35,165 bases of DNA from an uncultured Acidobacteriota bacterium. GTDB taxonomy: Bacteria > Acidobacteriota > Polarisedimenticolia > Polarisedimenticolales > JAIQFR01. The notes beneath the pieces are model-generated. The model was given only the letters and a program-made list of their open reading frames with translations, was not told where the DNA came from and did no database searches. The translations under genes and the position numbers were made by a program. The stretch lies in the NCBI GenBank assembly GCA_937864465.1, contig CALMJU010000101.1, positions 1-35,165 on the forward strand, given 5' to 3'. Shown here one piece after another: positions 1 through 7,137 of this stretch; position 1 is the first letter of the stretch, and each line of letters starts with the position of its first letter.

Positions 1-311
1 ACGACGAGCGCCCCCGCCTCCCGGTACCGCCGCGCCAGCTCGTAGGCTTCGTCGATCTGGGCGCTGTAGCTCGAGATCGCGACGAGATCGAACCCGGGCA
101 ACGGGCCGGAGCAGGCCCGGAGGTCCGGAACCTCGAGGTACTCCGCGACGTGCCTCGGGGGCGTCATGCCCGCGAGCGTGAGCAGCCCGAGGCTCGGGAG
201 CGAGGCGATCGTCTTGCTCCTCTCGACGAAGCCCGGCAAGGTCAGCCCGAGGCGGAGCAGCTCGGCATCGCACGCCCGGATCCCACTCATGGCGACGAGC
301 CCGATTCTCAC
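1..311 (-). CDS. B12-binding radical SAM protein, N-terminal fragment (runs off left edge)
   Basis: The reading frame starts at a GTG (309-311) and leaves the window after 103 codons. The visible protein starts MRIGLVAMSGIRA and continues with LGLTLPGFVERSKTIASLPS, LGLLTLAGMTP and FDLVAISSYSAQIDEAYELA. These match the N-terminal cobalamin-binding (Rossmann-like) half of B12-dependent radical SAM proteins, which bind B12 here and carry the CxxxCxxC [4Fe-4S] site further on, outside this window. The start overlaps the stop of the upstream membrane-protein gene as GTGA, so it is the third gene of the gltX operon and probably translationally coupled. The reaction cannot be predicted from this part; methyltransferase or ring/chain rearrangement chemistry is typical for the family. 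Confidence 0.75.
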   Translation of the reverse strand, partial: MRIGLVAMSGIRACDAELLRLGLTLPGFVERSKTIASLPSLGLLTLAGMTPPRHVAEYLEVPDLRACSGPLPGFDLVAISSYSAQIDEAYELARRYREAGALV

Positions 312-685
312 GTTGCGAGGACCCTCGCGAGGAAGAGCACCACGGCGATCCCGACCGCAAGGGCCGGGACGAAGAAGAGGTGTCGGAACGCCGCCCGATA
401 GGCGCTCAGGTAGCAGACGAGCGGCATCGTCGCGGCACCCAGGATCAAGAGCGCCGACGGCAGGCCGAGCCCCGACGAGATCCCGAGGGCTCGCGAGGTC
501 AGAGCGAACGCGAGGTTCAGGATCCCGATCCCGAAGAACGCGACGTGGCCGAGCCGCACCATGCGGCGCCTCCACGACGCGTAGCCCCCGAGCCATTGCT
601 CTTCGTGGAAGAACAGCCCGGTGACGGCCCCCGCCGCGGTCCCCAAGAGGAAACCGACCCACGCCGCGTGGAGGTTGATCGTCAC
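308..685 (-). CDS. Small four-helix membrane protein, unknown function
   Basis: A 125-residue protein with about four hydrophobic segments (roughly residues 7-25, 43-63, 72-92 and 102-122) joined by short basic loops such as SWRRRM and YRAAFRH, so it is an inner-membrane protein. It has no recognised motif. The GTG start at 683-685 overlaps the gltX stop (TGA 682-684), and its own TGA stop (308-310) overlaps the GTG start of the B12 radical SAM gene, so all three look cotranscribed and translationally coupled. The much longer open frame extending upstream in the same phase is antisense to other genes and is not coding. Function unknown; its fixed place between gltX and a radical SAM gene is the only contextual hint. 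Confidence 0.65.
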   Translation of the reverse strand: MTINLHAAWVGFLLGTAAGAVTGLFFHEEQWLGGYASWRRRMVRLGHVAFFGIGILNLAFALTSRALGISSGLGLPSALLILGAATMPLVCYLSAYRAAFRHLFFVPALAVGIAVVLFLARVLAT

Positions 686-2124
686 GGCAGCGTCCCGAGC
701 GCGCGGCGAATCCTTCGCACGCACGCCTCCCGGCCGAGCGTCTCCATCAGCGCGAAGAGCCCAGGCCCGGCGCCCATGCCCGTGCACGCGAGGCGGAGGG
801 GATGGACGAGGTCCGAGACCGCGACCCCCTCCCGCTCGGCGAGCCCGCGCACCTCGGACTCGAGGGACCCGGCGTCGAACGGCGAGCGCTCCAGGACCGC
901 GAGCGCTCTCGAGAGGAGGCCCCGGCTCTCCGGCTTCCATCGCTTCGCGACCGTCTCCGCGTCGTGCTCTGCCGGGTCCGCGAAGAACCATCCCGCCTTC
1001 TCCGGGACCTCCCGCACGAACGCGATCCGCTCGATCATGAGGTCGAGGACCCGGTCGAGCCACGCGTCCCCGGGCCACGTCCACCCGCGCGCTTCGAGAA
1101 GCGGCTTCAGCTCCTCGCGCAGGACCTCCCGCGGCAACGACCGCAGGTAGCTCGCCTGGAGCCACCGGAGCTTCTCGAGGTCGAAGATCGCGCCGGACTT
1201 TCCCACCCGCTCCAGGGAGAACTCCCGCATCAGGTCGTCCATCGAGAACACGTCGCGGTCGTACCCGGGGTTCCAGCCGAGGAGGGCGACGAAGTTGACG
1301 AGAGCCTCCGGCCGGTAGCCCTGCGCCCGGTAGTCCGACACCGCCACGTCGGCCTGCCGCTTGCTCAGCTTCGAGCGGTCCTTCCCGAGCAGGAGCGGCA
1401 GGTGGGCGAACCGCGGAGGTGCCCATCCGAGGAACCGGTACAGCAGCACGTGCTTCGGCGTGCTGGAGAGCCACTCCTCGCCGCGGATGACGTGGGTCAC
1501 CTCCATGAGGTGGTCGTCCACGACGTTCGCGAGGTGGTAGGTGGGGAATCCGTCCGACTTCAGGAGCACCTGGTCGTCGAGGACGTCCGTCGAGAACTCC
1601 ACGGTCCCCCGAACCAGGTCCTCGACGACGACGGATCTCTCGTCGGGGATCCTCATCCGCACGACGTGGGGCTCTCCCGACGCCCTCCTCCGCTCGATCC
1701 CGGCCGCGCCGAGCCCGAGACAGCGCCGGTCGTACTTCGTGGACTGCCGGGCCTTCTCCCGCTCCCGGCGCATCGCGTCGAGCCTCTCCGCCGTGCAGAA
1801 GCAGGGATACGCGTCGCCCGACGCGATCAGCCGGTCGGCGGCCTCCCGGTAGCGATCGAGCCGTTCCGACTGGAAGTAGGGGCCGTGCGGGCCCCCCACG
1901 CCGGGCCCCTCGTCGTAGTCGAGCCCCGCCCATCGCAGCGATTCCACGATCATCTCGACAGCGCCGGGAACGTAGCGGCTCCGGTCGGTGTCCTCGATGC
2001 GGAGCAGGAACGCGCCGCCGTGCCGGCGCGCGAACAGGTAGTTGTAGAGCGCGGTCCGGAGCCCCCCGACGTGGAGCAGCCCCGTCGGGCTCGGCGCGAA
2101 CCGCACGCGAACGGCCTCGGCCAT
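682..2124 (-). CDS. gltX: Glutamyl-tRNA synthetase
   Basis: A 480-residue class I aminoacyl-tRNA synthetase, the usual length for bacterial GluRS. The N-terminus carries the HIGH-type signature as FAPSPTGLLHVGG (residues 8-20), and the second ATP-binding signature KLSKR is at about 252-256, with the anticodon-binding helical domain filling the C-terminal half. It charges tRNA-Glu with glutamate in the cytoplasm; many bacterial GluRS enzymes also mischarge tRNA-Gln for GatCAB. The start chosen is ATG at 2122-2124 (MAEAVRVRFAPSPTG), because upstream in-frame sequence is antisense to a tRNA gene. It is the first gene of a tightly overlapping minus-strand operon, and a tRNA-Gln gene is divergent from it 130 bp away. 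Confidence 0.97.
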   Translation of the reverse strand: MAEAVRVRFAPSPTGLLHVGGLRTALYNYLFARRHGGAFLLRIEDTDRSRYVPGAVEMIVESLRWAGLDYDEGPGVGGPHGPYFQSERLDRYREAADRLIASGDAYPCFCTAERLDAMRREREKARQSTKYDRRCLGLGAAGIERRRASGEPHVVRMRIPDERSVVVEDLVRGTVEFSTDVLDDQVLLKSDGFPTYHLANVVDDHLMEVTHVIRGEEWLSSTPKHVLLYRFLGWAPPRFAHLPLLLGKDRSKLSKRQADVAVSDYRAQGYRPEALVNFVALLGWNPGYDRDVFSMDDLMREFSLERVGKSGAIFDLEKLRWLQASYLRSLPREVLREELKPLLEARGWTWPGDAWLDRVLDLMIERIAFVREVPEKAGWFFADPAEHDAETVAKRWKPESRGLLSRALAVLERSPFDAGSLESEVRGLAEREGVAVSDLVHPLRLACTGMGAGPGLFALMETLGREACVRRIRRALGTLP

Positions 2125-2140
2125 CGGACCCTCCGGCCGA

Positions 2141-2146
2141 AGTATA
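2141..2146 (-). promoter_or_regulatory. Possible -10 element for gltX
   Basis: On the minus strand the hexamer reads TATACT (five of six consensus bases), 17 bases before the gltX start codon. No good -35 is visible at normal spacing; that position falls inside the palindromic repeat at 2148-2189, so the repeat may affect gltX transcription. Weak evidence. Confidence 0.35.
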
Positions 2147-2147
2147 G

Positions 2148-2189
2148 ATCGGGGACGGCAACCGTTTTGAATCGGTTGCCGTCCCCGAT
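2148..2189. repeat. Perfect palindromic repeat, copy 1
   Basis: Two perfect 17-base arms (ATCGGGGACGGCAACCG and its reverse complement) flank an 8-base AT-rich loop, TTTTGAAT. A related imperfect copy lies at 22572-22613 with the same GGGGAC...GTCCCC ends and a similar TTCAAATC centre, so this is a dispersed family rather than a chance hairpin. It sits in the divergent gap between gltX and tRNA-Gln, beside both promoters. The layout is like REP/RAYT-type extragenic palindromes; that assignment is inference. Confidence 0.8.
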
Positions 2190-2203
2190 TCGATGGGAGC
2201 GAT

Positions 2204-2232
2204 TTGAACTTTCGGGCGCGGCCGACTAGAAT
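2204..2232 (+). promoter_or_regulatory. Sigma70-like promoter of tRNA-Gln
   Basis: TTGAAC (2204-2209) and TAGAAT (2227-2232) are separated by exactly 17 bases, each one or two changes from consensus. The tRNA begins 21 bases after the -10. The CydB-like gene downstream of the tRNA may be read from it too. Confidence 0.75.
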
Positions 2233-2253
2233 CCCCGTCGTCCCGGAGCCTGC

Positions 2254-2327
2254 TGGGGAGTCGTCCAATGGTAGGACATGCGGCTCTGGACCGTAGAATC
2301 GGGGTTCGAATCCCTGCTCCCCAGCCA
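2254..2327 (+). tRNA. tRNA-Gln, anticodon CTG
   Basis: A complete cloverleaf: acceptor TGGGGAG pairs with CTCCCCA (2317-2323), the D arm contains CCAATGGTAGG, the anticodon loop CTCTGGA gives CTG (reads CAG), the T loop is TTCGAAT, followed by discriminator G and an encoded CCA. It is divergent from gltX. Confidence 0.95.
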
Positions 2328-2372
2328 CTCGCTCTCGACCGATCCCGCTGACTCGCGCGCTCCGGAGGGCGC

Positions 2373-3389
2373 ATGGAAACCCTCTGGTTCGTCCTCGTGG
2401 CGATGGCGCTGTCGCTGTACGCGATCCTGGCCGGAATGGGCCTCGGGGCGGGCCTCCTCCACCCGATCGTCGGTCGCACGGATCGGGCCCGCGACGATTG
2501 GATCCGCTCGATCCGGTCCCCTGCGCGCGGCGACGAGATCTGGCTCCTCGCAGCGGCCGCGGCCCTGTACCTCGCCTTCCCCGCCGTGCTCGCCGCCGGG
2601 GGGCGCGGACTCCCGCGGGCGGCGGGGCTCCTCGCGGCGCTCTGGGGAGTCCGGTGGGTTGCGGCCGCGGCTCGCCCCCGGATCTCGAGGCCGGCCTCCA
2701 GGAGACTCGGCGACGCGGTCCTGTCGTTCGCGAGCCTCGCGCTCGTCCTTCTGTTCGGCCTCGCGCTCGGGAACGTCGTCCGGGGAGTGCCGATCGATGC
2801 CGGAGGGCGGTTCCGTCTCCCGCTCTGGCGCGGCCCGTGGCCCGGATCCGACCCGGCCTGGATCGACCCGTACACGATCTCCGTCGCGCTCTCCGCGGTG
2901 GCGGCCCTGGCCCTGCACGGCGCGCTCCGCACGGTGCGGAAGACCACGGGCGCGCTCCAGGCGCGCGCGCGCCGGGCCGCGGACCTCGCCTGGTGGGCGG
3001 CCGCGGCCGCCACCGTGCTCCTGACCCTCCTGACGATGCGGGTCCAGCCGCAGATCGCCCAGAGCCTCCACGAGCGGCCCTGGGGGTACGCGTTCCCTTT
3101 CGCGAGCCTCGCGGGACTGGTGCTCGTGCTGTGGTTCTCCTCGCGGGAGCAAGACGGCCCCGCGTCGTTCGCCTCGGGCGTCTACCTTGCGGGGATGATC
3201 GCGAGCGCCGCCTTCGGCATCTACCCTTTCCTGGTGCCCGCGACGACCGACCCCTCCCGAGGCCTCACCGTCTTCAGCGCGGCCGCCCCCGCCGGCGATC
3301 TTCGGATCGGTCTCGCCTGGTGGATTCCCGGCGCGCTGGTCGCCGGCGCCTGCATGATCCTCCTGCGCCGGCGCAACGAGGACCGATGA
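2373..3389 (+). CDS. CydB-like subunit II of a bd-type quinol oxidase (orphan)
   Basis: A 338-residue polytopic membrane protein with about eight to nine hydrophobic helices. The opening [20 protein letters not shown] followed by [13 protein letters not shown] and the later [21 protein letters not shown] closely follow the start of CydB (cytochrome bd subunit II), where the usual motif is GFDLGAG and NEVWLLAAG. CydB stabilises the haem-bearing CydA in the cytoplasmic membrane. No cydA lies beside it: upstream is tRNA-Gln, downstream an alcohol dehydrogenase 28 bases on. GGAGGG just before the ATG supports the start. It may partner a remote CydA-like or cytochrome c type subunit, or be a divergent relative. 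Family call good, exact role unsure. Confidence 0.75.
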   Translation: METLWFVLVAMALSLYAILAGMGLGAGLLHPIVGRTDRARDDWIRSIRSPARGDEIWLLAAAAALYLAFPAVLAAGGRGLPRAAGLLAALWGVRWVAAAARPRISRPASRRLGDAVLSFASLALVLLFGLALGNVVRGVPIDAGGRFRLPLWRGPWPGSDPAWIDPYTISVALSAVAALALHGALRTVRKTTGALQARARRAADLAWWAAAAATVLLTLLTMRVQPQIAQSLHERPWGYAFPFASLAGLVLVLWFSSREQDGPASFASGVYLAGMIASAAFGIYPFLVPATTDPSRGLTVFSAAAPAGDLRIGLAWWIPGALVAGACMILLRRRNEDR

Positions 3390-3417
3390 TCGCGCCCGCG
3401 ATCCCGGAGACCGATCG

Positions 3418-4488
3418 ATGAGAGCGATGCTCCTCCGCAGGAACGCCCCGATCGCCGAGCGGCCGCTCGACCTCGTCGAGATCCCCGACCCCGAGCCCGG
3501 CCCGGGAGAAGTCCGCGTGCGCGTTCGCGCCTGCGCGATCTGCCGGACCGACCTCCACGTGATCGAGGGCGATCTCCCCCCGCGCAGGCTCCCTCTCGTG
3601 CCGGGGCACCAGATCGTGGGGGTCGTCGATCGCCTCGGCCCGGACGCGCGCACGCTCGCGGTCGGGGACCGCATCGGCATCGCATGGCTACGCGGAACCT
3701 GCGGATCCTGCGAGTTCTGCCGCTCGGGCTCCGAGAACCTCTGCGAGCGCTCCCGGTACACCGGCTGGCACGAGGACGGAGGCTACGCGGAGATGGCGGT
3801 CGTCCCGGAGGACTTCGCCTACAAGATCCCGGACGCCTTCGCGGACCACCGCGCCGCTCCCCTTCTTTGCGCCGGGATCATCGGCTACCGGGCGCTCCGG
3901 CGGAGCGGGCTGCCCGCCGGCGGCCGCCTCGGCCTCTTCGGGTTCGGCTCGTCGGCGCACGTCGTGCTCCAGATCGCCCGCCACCGGAGGAGCGAGGTCT
4001 ACGTCGCGACGCGAGGGGAGAGCCACCGCGAGCTCGCCCGCTCGATGGGGGCCTCCTGGGTCGGCGGCGCATTCGATGTCCCGCCCGTACCGCTCGACGC
4101 GGCGATCGTGTTCGCTCCGGCCGGGGAGATCGTCCCGCCCGCCCTCCGCTCGCTGCGCAAGGGGGGGACGGTCGCGCTGGCGGGGATCTACATGACGCCC
4201 GTGCCCCCCCTCGACTACGAGGAATGCCTCTTCCACGAGAAGAGCCTGCGAAGCGTCGAGGCGAACACTCGCGCCGACGGGGAGGAGCTGCTGCGCGAGG
4301 CGGCGGAGATCCCGCTCCGCCCCGAGGTGACGACCTTCCCGCTCGAGGATGCGAACGAGGCCCTCTGCCGCCTGAAGGAGGACCGGATCGACGGCACGGG
4401 AGTGCTGGTCGTCAGCGGCTCGGCGTCCGCCTCCGGCGGCGCGCCGGAGGCCTCCCCGCGCTGCGGACCTCCCGGACCTCGGGGCTGA
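3418..4488 (+). CDS. Zinc-dependent alcohol dehydrogenase (MDR family)
   Basis: A 356-residue medium-chain dehydrogenase/reductase. The catalytic zinc ligands appear as CAICRTDLH (cysteine near residue 41), GHQIVG (near 64) and a distal cysteine (AAPLLCAG, near 152); the structural zinc site is [15 protein letters not shown] (about 95-109). A nucleotide-binding stretch [13 protein letters not shown] follows at about 170-182. This fits the zinc-binding alcohol dehydrogenase family 2 type, NAD(P)-dependent and cytoplasmic; the substrate is not evident. The last 77 bases overlap, in antisense, the end of the convergent XRE-TPR gene, and the Ala/Pro/Gly-rich C-terminal tail lies there. Spacing of 28 bases after the CydB-like gene suggests cotranscription. 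Confidence 0.88.
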   Translation: MRAMLLRRNAPIAERPLDLVEIPDPEPGPGEVRVRVRACAICRTDLHVIEGDLPPRRLPLVPGHQIVGVVDRLGPDARTLAVGDRIGIAWLRGTCGSCEFCRSGSENLCERSRYTGWHEDGGYAEMAVVPEDFAYKIPDAFADHRAAPLLCAGIIGYRALRRSGLPAGGRLGLFGFGSSAHVVLQIARHRRSEVYVATRGESHRELARSMGASWVGGAFDVPPVPLDAAIVFAPAGEIVPPALRSLRKGGTVALAGIYMTPVPPLDYEECLFHEKSLRSVEANTRADGEELLREAAEIPLRPEVTTFPLEDANEALCRLKEDRIDGTGVLVVSGSASASGGAPEASPRCGPPGPRG

Positions 4489-5602
4489 CGTCGTCGAGGA
4501 GCTTCCCGTAGTACGCCGCCTCCTCGAGCTCGACCGCCGCCCGGCTCGGGTCTCCCGCACGCTCGTGCGCCTTCCAGAGGTGATAGTGCGCGTAGAACCG
4601 CGCCACGTCGTCGCCGATCCGGATCGCTCCCGAGAGCGCCTCTCGGAAGAGATCGATCGCGGCTTCGGTATCGCCCGACCCCGCCACGGCCCGTCCCTCG
4701 TCCAGGAGCCGCAGGACCCTCACGCGCCGGAAGCCGTGCCGCTCCGCGTGGGCCCGGCCCCTGCGCGCGACCCGGAGGGCCTCCGCCCACTGCCCCGCGG
4801 CCAGGCGGATCTCCGCGCGCACGCCCATGGCCCGGCATTCTCCGTACGCATCCTTCGCCCTGCGGTAGCATCGCAACGCCGCCCGGAGCGCGCCTTCCGC
4901 CCCCTTCAGGTCTGAGAGGTCCAGGAGGGCCTGGGCCTTCTCGTGGAGCACGAACGCGCGCTCCTGGCTGCCGGCCGGACCCTCCGTCCTCTCTTCCGCC
5001 CGGAGCAGGAACGCGAGGCACGCCTCCGCCGACCCGAGGTGCCTCCAGCAAACCGCGGCCTGGACCAGGCACCTCGAGATCAGATCCGGCTCCGGCGGCT
5101 CGCGCAGCAGCCCCTCCACGATGTGCCGCGACAGCTCGTAGCGCCCCAACCCTCCGGCCGCGACCGCCATCGCCAGCAGCGCCTTCTGACGAGCCGACCG
5201 GTCCGCCTTCGACTGCTCCTCGCCGGTCCGCAGCGCGAACAGATGCGCCAGTCCCTTCCTGAGATCCCCGGCCTTGATGTACTCGACACCGCGCCGGCCG
5301 AGCACCTCTGGCGGAGCCGGCGCGGGCCGCTCGTCCGCCATCGCCTCCAGATCGAGCACGTCCGCCGCGAACTCGACGGGCAGGCCGTACATGCGGAGCA
5401 GCGAGTGAAGCCGCCGCACGCCGGGGTCGACCTTCCCCTGCTCGACCCGGGCCAGCGTGGAGAACGGAATCGGGTCTCCCAGCGACGCCGAGCGGGTCTC
5501 CGCCTCGCGAAGACTCAAGCCCAGACGATTCCTCTGCCTCCGGAGCAGGTCGGCGATCGCGGCCGATGGATGTATGGCGACGCGCGGCATCGCCGAATAC
5601 AT
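4412..5602 (-). CDS. XRE-family HTH regulator with TPR domain
   Basis: About 396 residues. The N-terminal helix-turn-helix runs over IADLLRRQRNRLGLSLREAE and PIPFSTLARVEQGKVDPGVR (about residues 15-60), a lambda-repressor-like fold that binds DNA. The rest is alpha-helical TPR repeats (AAVCWRHLGSAEACLAFLLR, AKDAYGECRAMGVRAEIRLA, DDVARFYAHYHLWKAHERAG), a layout used by peptide- or ligand-sensing regulators. Start uncertain: ATG 5600-5602 chosen; ATG 5588-5590 or 5627-5629 are possible, none with a clear Shine-Dalgarno. Its 3' end overlaps the dehydrogenase gene by 77 bases. A 16-base palindrome upstream (5684-5699) could be its own operator. Target genes unknown. Confidence 0.8.
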   Translation of the reverse strand: MYSAMPRVAIHPSAAIADLLRRQRNRLGLSLREAETRSASLGDPIPFSTLARVEQGKVDPGVRRLHSLLRMYGLPVEFAADVLDLEAMADERPAPAPPEVLGRRGVEYIKAGDLRKGLAHLFALRTGEEQSKADRSARQKALLAMAVAAGGLGRYELSRHIVEGLLREPPEPDLISRCLVQAAVCWRHLGSAEACLAFLLRAEERTEGPAGSQERAFVLHEKAQALLDLSDLKGAEGALRAALRCYRRAKDAYGECRAMGVRAEIRLAAGQWAEALRVARRGRAHAERHGFRRVRVLRLLDEGRAVAGSGDTEAAIDLFREALSGAIRIGDDVARFYAHYHLWKAHERAGDPSRAAVELEEAAYYGKLLDDVSPEVREVRSAGRPPARRRRRTPSR

Positions 5603-6027
5603 ACACCGGATTCGGACAACGGGCAACATGCAGCCGCGCCGCCCTCCGGTGGTCCGCCGGGATCGCCCGCTTCTTGTGTTGTTGTAGTTTTATAGCTACG
5701 CTTCGAGCCGCAGAACCCGCGAGAGCCGCGGTCGGCCGCCCCGGCGCGAGCGCGAGCATCCGGCGGGAACGGCTATCGAACTTGACCGGTCCCGCCCCGC
5801 ACCTCACGCCGCCGCCGTGCGGGTCGAGCACGCGGAGGGCCGCGTGCGGAGCGCCCCCGGCCTCCGGGAGCGCTCTCGTCCCGAGACGGCCCCGTCCCGA
5901 GGCGAGCCGCCGCCGGATGCGGGCGTTCCGGCGGCGGCGCTCGTCCGCTCCTCCATCCCGCGCGCCCCCCCGACCGCCGTGTCGGATCGTCACCACCGTC
6001 TCTCACCAACTCCGAAGGAGGATTCCC
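5603..6027. other. Intergenic region between the XRE-TPR gene and a small exported-protein gene
   Basis: 425 bases without a convincing gene. It holds the palindrome at 5684-5699 and a very GC-rich stretch (5750-5990). A clear Shine-Dalgarno (AAGGAGG, 6015-6021) precedes the next start. No repeat or RNA gene seen. Confidence 0.6.
5684..5699. promoter_or_regulatory. Palindromic operator-like site upstream of the XRE-TPR gene
   Basis: GTAGTTTTATAGCTAC is a near-perfect 16-base palindrome in an AT-rich island of otherwise GC-rich sequence. The minus strand contains TATAAA within it, a possible -10 for the XRE-TPR gene about 90 bases downstream. XRE repressors commonly bind such sites; autoregulation is inference. 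Confidence 0.4.
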
Positions 6028-6360
6028 ATGAGCAAGCTTTCGCGATCCTTCGTCCCCGTCCTCGCCGTCGCAGCCTGTTCCGCGGTCCTGGCGCCGCTCT
6101 CCCACGCGCTCTACTCCGACCTCGTCGCGAGCGTCGTCTCGGTGGAAGCCTCGAGCATCACGGTGGCCGTCCACAACCCGCTGCCCGCGCCGGAGACGGC
6201 GCGGGCGCACATCTGCGTCGCTCTCGACGACGGGACCGAGCTCGACCTGACCAGCACGGGCTTCACGGTCGCCGCCGGCGACACGGTCCTCGTCACCCTT
6301 TCCGCCTCCGGCACGATCCTCTCGCCGAGCGACGATCCGGAGCCGTTCCCTCCGTACTAG
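6028..6360 (+). CDS. Small exported beta-rich protein, unknown function
   Basis: A 110-residue protein preceded by a strong ribosome binding site (AAGGAGG, 7 bases before ATG). The N-terminus is a signal peptide: basic SKLSRS, hydrophobic FVPVLAVAACSAVLAPL, then a likely cleavage near SHA-LYS. The mature part of about 80 residues is rich in Val, Thr, Asp and short alternating hydrophobic stretches (SSITVAVHN, GFTVAAGDTVLVTLSASGTI), suggesting a small beta-sandwich, and ends in an acidic proline-rich tail DDPEPFPPY. It has one mature cysteine. No family recognised. It is followed at once by a strong hairpin, so it is probably a single-gene transcript. Confidence 0.7.
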   Translation: MSKLSRSFVPVLAVAACSAVLAPLSHALYSDLVASVVSVEASSITVAVHNPLPAPETARAHICVALDDGTELDLTSTGFTVAAGDTVLVTLSASGTILSPSDDPEPFPPY

Positions 6361-6369
6361 GCGATCGCC

Positions 6370-6412
6370 GAGCCGCGGGGGCGCCCCCTCTCCGGCGACG
6401 CCCCCGCGGCTC
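6370..6412 (+). terminator. GC-rich stem-loop terminator
   Basis: A perfect 14-base stem, GAGCCGCGGGGGCG (6370-6383) paired with 6399-6412, with a 15-base loop, beginning 10 bases after the stop of the small exported-protein gene. No T-run follows, which is common for hairpins in such GC-rich genomes. Confidence 0.65.
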
Positions 6413-6514
6413 CTCCCGTGCGCATCGCGCCGCGACGATGCCCCCGAAATATCATGTGGCTATTTCGACACCGACAGGTTATCCTCGATCGCGAGGTGGG
6501 TCCTGGAGAGGGGC

Positions 6515-7048
6515 ATGCGGGCGTGCTCCGCGCCGCGATCCCGGACCGGGGAAGCGCCCGCCGACCGGCGCACGCCGCGCCCGCCGGAGGGGAGAGCCGA
6601 ACGGAGAGTCCGCGGGGCCCTCGTCGCCCTCCTCGCCCTCGAGTGCTCGGCGATCCCCGCTCTGCGCGCCCGGGAGCGAGCGCTGTCCCCCGCCCGCCCC
6701 CCCGCTTTGCGCGTCCTCCCGGCCGCCGCCTCGACGCCGCGTCTGGATGCCGTGACGCGCGTCTCCCCCGAGGGCCGCGCGCTCCCGGGAACGACGCTGA
6801 CCTACACGGTCGTCGTCACGAACGTCGGCTTCGGCGAGGCACGCGGCGTCGTGATGACCGGGCGGGTCCCGGCGCACACCACCTTCGTGCCAGGCTCGAT
6901 CACCTTCGACGGCTCGGGGCGCACCGACGAGGCGGATGGGGACAATGCCGACTTCGACGGGACCGGCGCGGGAGCGATTGCCGTCCGGGTCGGGACGATG
7001 GCCCCAGGGGCAGCGGTGACGGTCGCCTTCCGCGTGACGATCGACTAG
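6515..7048 (+). CDS. DUF11-domain exported protein
   Basis: A 177-residue protein. After a basic N-terminus, a hydrophobic stretch (GALVALLALECSAIPALRA, about 34-52) could be a signal or anchor. The C-terminal 105 residues are one DUF11 repeat (conserved repeat domain of bacterial surface proteins): VSPEGRALPGTTLTYTVVVT, NVGFGEARGVVMTGRVPAHT, TFVPGSITFDG and GTMAPGAAVTVAFRVTID. DUF11 units are beta-sandwich modules usually strung together in large surface proteins; here there is only one, so this is a minimal version. ATG 6515 is supported by GGAGAGGGG six bases earlier, but the arginine-rich N-terminus is unusual and the real start may be later. Function unknown. Confidence 0.65.
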   Translation: MRACSAPRSRTGEAPADRRTPRPPEGRAERRVRGALVALLALECSAIPALRARERALSPARPPALRVLPAAASTPRLDAVTRVSPEGRALPGTTLTYTVVVTNVGFGEARGVVMTGRVPAHTTFVPGSITFDGSGRTDEADGDNADFDGTGAGAIAVRVGTMAPGAAVTVAFRVTID

Positions 7049-7112
7049 TCGCCCCTCCCGCCCGCCTCTCCCCCGTCCTCCCCCCGCCTCGCGCGCCGGG
7101 GAGGAGGACCGG

Positions 7113-7118
7113 TACAAT
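7113..7118 (+). promoter_or_regulatory. Possible -10 element for the Memo-like gene
   Basis: TACAAT followed by CCG lies 19 bases before the ATG at 7138. No clear -35. The same TANAATCC pattern occurs before tRNA-Gln (2227), the histone-like gene (16742) and in the sigma-factor 5' region (22844). Confidence 0.4.
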
Positions 7119-7137
7119 CCGCCCCGGGGAGGTTCCC

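Noticed and set aside
308-3013. A 901-codon open frame on the minus strand
   Set aside because: Only its last 126 codons (308-685) are a real gene; the rest is the antisense or wrong-phase shadow of gltX and the CydB-like gene, low in aromatic residues and rich in Arg/Pro/Ala, and it even crosses a tRNA.
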